Assembly: GCA_022712815.1 (NCBI GenBank)
Contig: JAFLJW010000033.1
Span: 1 to 6,039, forward strand
Source: Pseudodesulfovibrio sp.
GTDB taxonomy: Bacteria; Desulfobacterota; Desulfovibrionia; Desulfovibrionales; Desulfovibrionaceae
Direction of reading: 5' to 3'
DNA: 6,039 bases
Shown here: positions 1-4,800 of the stretch, one piece after another
How positions within the stretch are numbered: position 1 is the first letter of the stretch
Layout: each line of letters starts with the position of its first letter
Translations under genes and position numbers: made by a program
The notes under the pieces: model-generated
Seen by the model: the letters and a program-made list of their open reading frames with translations, nothing else
What the model was told of the DNA's origin: nothing
Databases searched by the model: none

Positions 1-324
1 AAACTCTCCACACCATTTTTGATCTTTCATACAACGACCCGCAATAGGCGGGAGCAGCTTAGAAGCAGTTCATCGTTTTGCGGTCAAACGAAACTGGACA
101 AGGCGGAAGTCTTCGACCGGATTGGCCTTTTCGTTAGCAGATCGATGTTACTGATTATTGCTGCGGGAGCCTCGATCACACCGCAAAAAAGCGACTTTTG
201 GGTACTTTTGGTCGCTTTGGTCCAAAAGTACCTCGGCCCGGAGGGGACGAAACCTCTTTGCTCATTCTTCATCGTCACCGCAGGTGGCCTTCCATATTTC
301 TTTTCTCTTTCTCTTCTTTCTCTC
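1..324. other. Region downstream of the tolC-like gene with no supported gene
   Basis: Short open frames exist on both strands but none has a credible start site, domain or composition; those crossing 190-240 merely translate the inverted repeat. Bases 297-325 are an unbroken pyrimidine run on the plus strand. CCCGC (38-42) and GCGGG (48-52) form a weak hairpin. No tRNA or other RNA gene was recognised. An ATG on the minus strand at 30 opens a frame (MKDQKWCGEF) to the left edge and could begin a neighbouring gene, but ten codons are too few to decide. Confidence 0.5.
201..232. repeat. Intergenic inverted repeat, possibly a dispersed REP-like element
   Basis: GGTACTTTTGG (201-211) and CCAAAAGTACC (222-232) are perfect 11-base inverted arms with a 10-base loop. 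The surroundings (191-220) repeat the theme CGACTTTTGGG, TACTTTTGG, TCGCTTTGG. Intergenic elements with this ACTTTTGG...CCAAAAGT style recur in many proteobacterial genomes and produce small spurious ORFs. Whether it is dispersed in this genome cannot be judged here. Confidence 0.6.
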
Positions 325-364
325 CAAAAAGAATAAGGGGAGGCGGCATATCGCCGCCTCCCCT
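325..364 (-). terminator. Intrinsic terminator after the tolC-like gene
   Basis: A perfect 12-bp stem, AGGGGAGGCGGC (353-364) pairing with 336-347, closes a 5-base loop. On the minus strand it is followed by TTATTCTTTTTGG. The GC-rich stem and T-rich tail start about 25 bases after the TAG stop. It ends the tolC-like transcript. Confidence 0.92.
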
Positions 365-379
365 AAATGGTAATTTGAA

Positions 380-402
380 CATCCCGTTGCTACTGCGGGA
401 TG
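380..402. repeat. Small inverted repeat spanning the tolC-like stop codon
   Basis: CATCCCG (380-386) and CGGGATG (396-402) are perfect 7-base arms. The TAG stop (390-392) sits in the 9-base loop. In the mRNA it would form a short hairpin just upstream of the main terminator. It has no T-tract, so it is not itself a terminator. Confidence 0.4.
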
Positions 403-1718
403 GTGTCGTATGTATCCTCGGCAACGTCGAATTTGTTGATGAGGTCACCTTGCAATGTCAGGCATTTGTACAAGGTGAAGTTCCTGTTGCTCAAAGCGGT
501 TTCGAGCAACACGCTGTTGGTGAACACTTCATTGATGGAGTCGAGAACATCAAGCAGGGAACGCTGGCCCACGTTGAACTGCATCAGGTACATGTCACGG
601 GATTCAATGCTATATTGCAGAGCTTCCTGATGTTTTTCGATCTGGCCTACACTGGTCACATATTCGGACCAGGCCGTAGCCACTTGTCTGGTCAGGTCGT
701 CAATTATATTTTGCAGATTAGCCTCGGCTTCACTGATCCTGGCCTTGGCGGTACGAGTGTCATTATAATCCGTACCACCATTGAACAGATTCCAGGACAG
801 GGCGAGCATGGCCCGATTGTCGCTTAAATAGACTTTTGTACCATCAAGGTTGTTGGTGTAGCGGGAGCTGAGTTGAAGGTCGAGATCAGGGTACATGGAT
901 GATTGAACAACGCCCTTGTTTCGGTTTGCGACCTCAAGTTCCGCTTTATAAATAAAAATTTTCGGATTATTTTTCATGGATCTTTCCATGATCTGATCAA
1001 TGGTTCCCGGAATATACTCAGGTCGATATTCCGGGTCGGCGAGCATCTCAGGATTTTTACCAACAGAGCGGATGTATTCGGCTTCCGCAGTTTGCAGAGC
1101 ACCCATATAGCTGATCATGGTGGTCTCGGCGCGGGCCACACGACCACGGGCCTGCATTTCATCCGCCAGGCTGCCTGCCCCGCCTGCGACACGTTCGGCA
1201 ATGGAATTCAGGACTTCCTGATGAGCCACGATATTATCGCCAGCCAGAATGATGAGCCTGCGTTCCCGAACTACGTCAATGTGCGCTCTAATTGCGTTCA
1301 GAGCCACGGTCTCGACGTTGTCAAAAAGGCGACCTTCGGCAGAGGTCAGACGCGCTTTTTCACTCTGATAGTCATTATAGCGGTCCATTCCATCAAAGAT
1401 ATTCTGTGACAGGCGAAGAGTGCTGTCAGATGCCGTTCGGACGCGCTCGTCATTGCCACTGCTTCGGGTGGTGGAGCTGTTGTATTTCTGAAATCCGTAA
1501 TTGGATGTGAGATTCAAGGATGGGAAGAAACGCCCAAGGGCTGCGGCCTTTGATCTGGATACAGCGTCCCGGTTGTGCAGAAGCGACTTGATCAATGGAT
1601 GCTGTTTGACAGCGTCCGTTACGGTTTCCTTCAGGGAAACAGTACCATCCACATCAGCGAAGACCTGATGGGAACATAATAACGAAAAAATGACAGCCAC
1701 AAAAATCAGTTGTTTCAT
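390..1718 (-). CDS. TolC-family outer membrane efflux/secretion channel protein (type I secretion)
   Basis: A 442-residue outer-membrane channel subunit, normal length for the TolC/OEP family. Such proteins trimerise into a beta-barrel with a periplasmic alpha-helical tunnel. Residues 1-21 form a Sec signal peptide (charged MKQ, hydrophobic core, cleavage after VFA); Cys15 lacks a proper lipobox, so a lipoprotein is unlikely. The family's internal duplication is visible: the helix and strand around HPLIKSLL...FFPSLNL (40-70) recur as NPKIFIYK...MYPDLDL (251-281), and LSQNIFDG...YNDY (103-117) recurs as LSWNLFNG...YNDT (307-321). The conserved QFNVGQRSLLDVLDS stretch is at 380-394. ATG at 1718 is supported by the signal peptide; no Shine-Dalgarno is evident and no in-frame start lies just upstream. 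It follows a type I-secreted adhesin, so it is probably that adhesin's dedicated channel (LapE-like role); a general efflux role cannot be excluded. Stop is TAG. GC looks lower than in the adhesin. Confidence 0.95.
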   Translation of the reverse strand: MKQLIFVAVIFSLLCSHQVFADVDGTVSLKETVTDAVKQHPLIKSLLHNRDAVSRSKAAALGRFFPSLNLTSNYGFQKYNSSTTRSSGNDERVRTASDSTLRLSQNIFDGMDRYNDYQSEKARLTSAEGRLFDNVETVALNAIRAHIDVVRERRLIILAGDNIVAHQEVLNSIAERVAGGAGSLADEMQARGRVARAETTMISYMGALQTAEAEYIRSVGKNPEMLADPEYRPEYIPGTIDQIMERSMKNNPKIFIYKAELEVANRNKGVVQSSMYPDLDLQLSSRYTNNLDGTKVYLSDNRAMLALSWNLFNGGTDYNDTRTAKARISEAEANLQNIIDDLTRQVATAWSEYVTSVGQIEKHQEALQYSIESRDMYLMQFNVGQRSLLDVLDSINEVFTNSVLLETALSNRNFTLYKCLTLQGDLINKFDVAEDTYDTIPQ

Positions 1719-1732
1719 AAATATTTGACGTA

Positions 1733-1748
1733 GGTTAAATGATTAACC
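1733..1748. promoter_or_regulatory. Perfect dyad in the leader of the tolC-like gene, possible operator
   Basis: GGTTAA and TTAACC are perfect inverted arms around a 4-base centre. The site ends 15 bases before the ATG and lies just downstream of the putative -10, a usual place for a repressor site. In RNA it would make only a weak hairpin, so a protein-binding role is more likely than an RNA one. Chance is possible at this length. Confidence 0.35.
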
Positions 1749-1759
1749 GCTATTGATGA

Positions 1760-1790
1760 ATTATGTATATGGCTTTGCGGGTTTATGCAA
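1760..1790 (-). promoter_or_regulatory. Possible sigma70-type promoter of the tolC-like gene
   Basis: On the minus strand TTGCAT (1785-1790) could be a -35 element. An AT-rich stretch, TATACATAAT (1760-1769), supplies a -10 in several registers: TATACA with a 15-base spacer or TACATA with 17. It lies between the adhesin terminator and the tolC-like start, where a separate promoter is expected. Neither hexamer is a perfect match, so the position is tentative. Confidence 0.35.
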
Positions 1791-1800
1791 GCGTTGATAG

Positions 1801-1832
1801 AAAAAAACCCGACCTTTTCAGGGGTCGGGTTT
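1801..1832 (-). terminator. Intrinsic terminator after the adhesin gene
   Basis: Read on the minus strand, a 10-bp stem (1823-1832 with 1805-1814, sequence AAACCCGACC) closes an 8-base loop. Its 3' arm runs into a T-tract, seven T at 1807-1801. The stem begins 13 bases after the TAA stop. This is a textbook Rho-independent terminator and suggests that most adhesin transcripts end before the tolC-like gene. Confidence 0.92.
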
Positions 1833-1845
1833 GAATTTTATTCGT

Positions 1846-4800
1846 TTAGTCTGTACCAGAATTAATCATATACTGGATAAGATCATCCGCGTGGGTGTCC
1901 ACGTCCGCATGGACCGTAGCATCAATATGTAGAGGATCAACTCCCATCAGCTGGACTATAACGTCATGGGTATTGCTGTTATCGTCACCCACAACCAGTT
2001 GGGTGAAGTTGATGCCGTCATCACCGGTTTCTATCGTGATGTCCTTCACAGCCGCGCCTTCCTTGATCTCGATGGTGTCGCCAGGGTTGAAATCTTCAAC
2101 TACCAGCGTTCCGCCTCCATCGGCCAAAACAGACGGATCAATGATAATGGTATCATTGCCGTCGCCCAGATGGACGAAATCATGGCCGCTACCGACTTGG
2201 ATCACATCGTCCCCTGCGCCTGCGAAGATCACGTCGTCACCAGAGCCACCGACGAGGAAGTCTGCGCCATCGCCGCCGGAGATAAAGTCGTCTCCTGCAC
2301 CGCCGTCGATGGTGTCGTCACCTGCGTTACCGTAGGCTACATCATGTCCTGAGCCGCCCTCGAACACACCGTCTTCGGTGCCGCGAACATCAACAACCAG
2401 ATCATTGAAGTCGTCATCATCGTCATGCCCGTGGCTGTAACTGTACGGATCGGGATCAGTAGCATGATGTCCCTTGCCCGGAGCTTCAAACTGGTCATCC
2501 ATGCTGACGGTAATGGATTCACCTGGATCAACGGTGACCCCTGCGTCTTCACCGGTCGGGAACAGGAAGCCGGTTTCCTCGCCGTTCGGGTTGAACTGCG
2601 CATCGTCGAACTTGACGTCGATTATCTCGTTGCCAACGGCCAGTTCCCAGTTGCCCTGGGACTGGACAAAGTTCAGGTCGTCATTGAGGTCGAGGTCCGC
2701 ATTACCAGTGTTGGGGGCGAGGAAGAAACGGACTTCTTCATCTCCGCCAAAGGTCTTGAGCACCTGATGGAGCATGGCCTGATCATGGCTGTCAGCCAGG
2801 ATTATCTCAGGCTCGGAGGGGAAGCCGTCCGCGCCAATGGTGTAGACACCCAGCATGTTGATGTAACCTGACTCCTGGGATTCAAGGACCACTTCCTGAC
2901 CTGCGACATCCATGTTGACCATGTCCGGGTCAGTCGCTTCCACCACATTGATGGTGGAGGTGGCAATATTGCTTGCCAGGGATTCGTTTCCTTCCGCATC
3001 GGTCACCTGAATGGTGATTTCACGCGGATCATTATCGGATTCGGTCGAAGCACTGAACGTGATAGCCTCAATGGCTGTTTCGTATTCGGCTGCGGTGGCC
3101 TGACCTGACAGTGTGACGATAATCTGACCGTCTGCTGTCACTTCGGTATCCACGAACAGGCCGGACACGCCATCGGTATTCAGAACATCGCCAGTTTCGC
3201 CGGTCAGGGTGATGACCGCCTTGCTCATCAGGGCCGTGTCGGTGTCGCTGATGGACATGTCTCCGACGATGGAGATCGGGTCGCCGCCCTCGACAAAGGT
3301 AGTGCCGAAGTCTGCGTTGTCATCGTCAACCGGAGTGACGGTGAAGCGGACATCGTCCCAATCGCTGGCATGAACGACATTGTCTTGTGCGTTGCGGATG
3401 AACTCCTCGAAGCTGATATGCTGGGTGCCATCTGCATCGGTTCCGTCGATGCGGAACTGTTCGCCGAAGCGGTTCAGGGATGCATCGTCAAAGAAGGCCT
3501 TGAAGGTCTGAGGATCGCCGTTCTCATTGATACCGGTACCCCACCACTGGCCATTGTCGTCCTGGGTGAAAGTGATTTCACTGTCGCCGCGGTATGCGGG
3601 ACCGGTGCGAACCTCTTCGCTGTTGAGGACAAAGAAGTGCGGGGTTTCGCCGTTTTCAAGGTGGGTGATCAGCTCGCCAGCGTTGAAATCGGCAGGGCCG
3701 TCCACGTTGGAGTAGTCGATCAGGATCTTGGTTGCGGTCGGGTTGCCGTCAGCGTCCGTGGTGTACATCCCAAGCAGGTTGTAACCCCAGGAGTCGCTGG
3801 CGGCTGCATTGATATCATAGTGTGTGCCGCTGTCCAGATCAATGACCGGGGCATCGTTTGCCGACGGGGTGATATTCAATGTGACGGTAGCGGTGTCGGT
3901 GCCGCCGTGACCATCGGAGATGGTGTATTCAAAGGTCGCCTGTCCTGAGAAATCAGTTTCAGGCTCGAAGGTGACTTCACCTGTCGTGGTATTAATACTG
4001 ACTTCGCCGTGAGTCGGATTACCTACCGAGACGACGGACAAAGTATCGCCGTCGATGTCTGAGTCGAAATCACCTGCCATGTTGGCAGTGGTGATCAGGT
4101 CGCTGGCATCGAGGGTGATGGTCTGATCTTCGTAGTAGGTGCCGCCCACTGAACCGACAGTCTCCCCTTCCACGCTTCTGAGCAGGAAGTCGGAGTTGTT
4201 GCCGGAACGATTTGCACCGTCATCAAGAGGCATGATCGCGACTTCAGCGATGGGAGTGTCGAACCCGCCGATGGTGACTGTTGCCAATCCGGTGGGGGTT
4301 CCTTCCACATCTACTTGTCCGAGCAGGTTGCCGTCGGCATCAAATGCCGCCACGCGGGCAACTTCAATATAGCCTTGATCGTACGGACCAGCATCGTCGA
4401 TACCGTCATTCGGGGTTTGAATACCGTCAAACAGGGAGGACAGGGTCAGGGTGACGGATTCCATGGGTTGCTCGAATGAGACTGCCATCAATTCCGTATC
4501 CGTGGTGTCCATGCCGTCAATCAGGTCGATCTCGCCACCGTCGATGTCACCGGGAGAGCTGACTCCGAGACCGGAATAAGTATAATGTTCGCCCGCTTCA
4601 TTGAAGCTGATATTCTTGGTGCCGAAGCTGGCGTCGTCCCATGTGCTTTGGTCAGTGCCGTCACCGACCAGGGCGCGGACATGGACACCTTCGGAAGCCC
4701 ATTGCTCGACAACCTGTGCCGTGTTCACACCGGAATCCGGGGTGGTGACGTCGATGGTCTCGCCAGCGATGGACCATGATGTTCCGAATTCGTCATTGAT

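Noticed and set aside
1..30. Start of a new minus-strand gene (MKDQKWCGEF)
   Set aside because: Only ten codons are visible, with no good Shine-Dalgarno; it may be real but cannot be supported from this window.
38..52. Terminator hairpin CCCGC-AATAG-GCGGG
   Set aside because: Only five base pairs and no T-tract on either strand.
84..278. 64-codon minus-strand open frame
   Set aside because: Most of it is translated repeat sequence (FWTKATKSTQKS), with no family resemblance and no promoter or ribosome site.
19..336. 105-codon open frame on the plus strand downstream of the tolC-like gene
   Set aside because: It translates the inverted repeat and the pyrimidine tract into low-complexity sequence (FFSLSLLSLQKE), shows no domain and runs into the minus-strand terminator.
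198..827. 209-codon plus-strand open frame antisense to the end of the tolC-like gene
   Set aside because: It begins inside the intergenic repeat and then mirrors the codons of a clearly conserved TolC-family protein; this is a shadow frame.
1700..1718. Lipoprotein signal in the tolC-like protein (Cys15)
   Set aside because: The residues before the cysteine are S-L-L, lacking the small residue required at -1, and a better signal peptidase I site (VFA) follows at residue 21.
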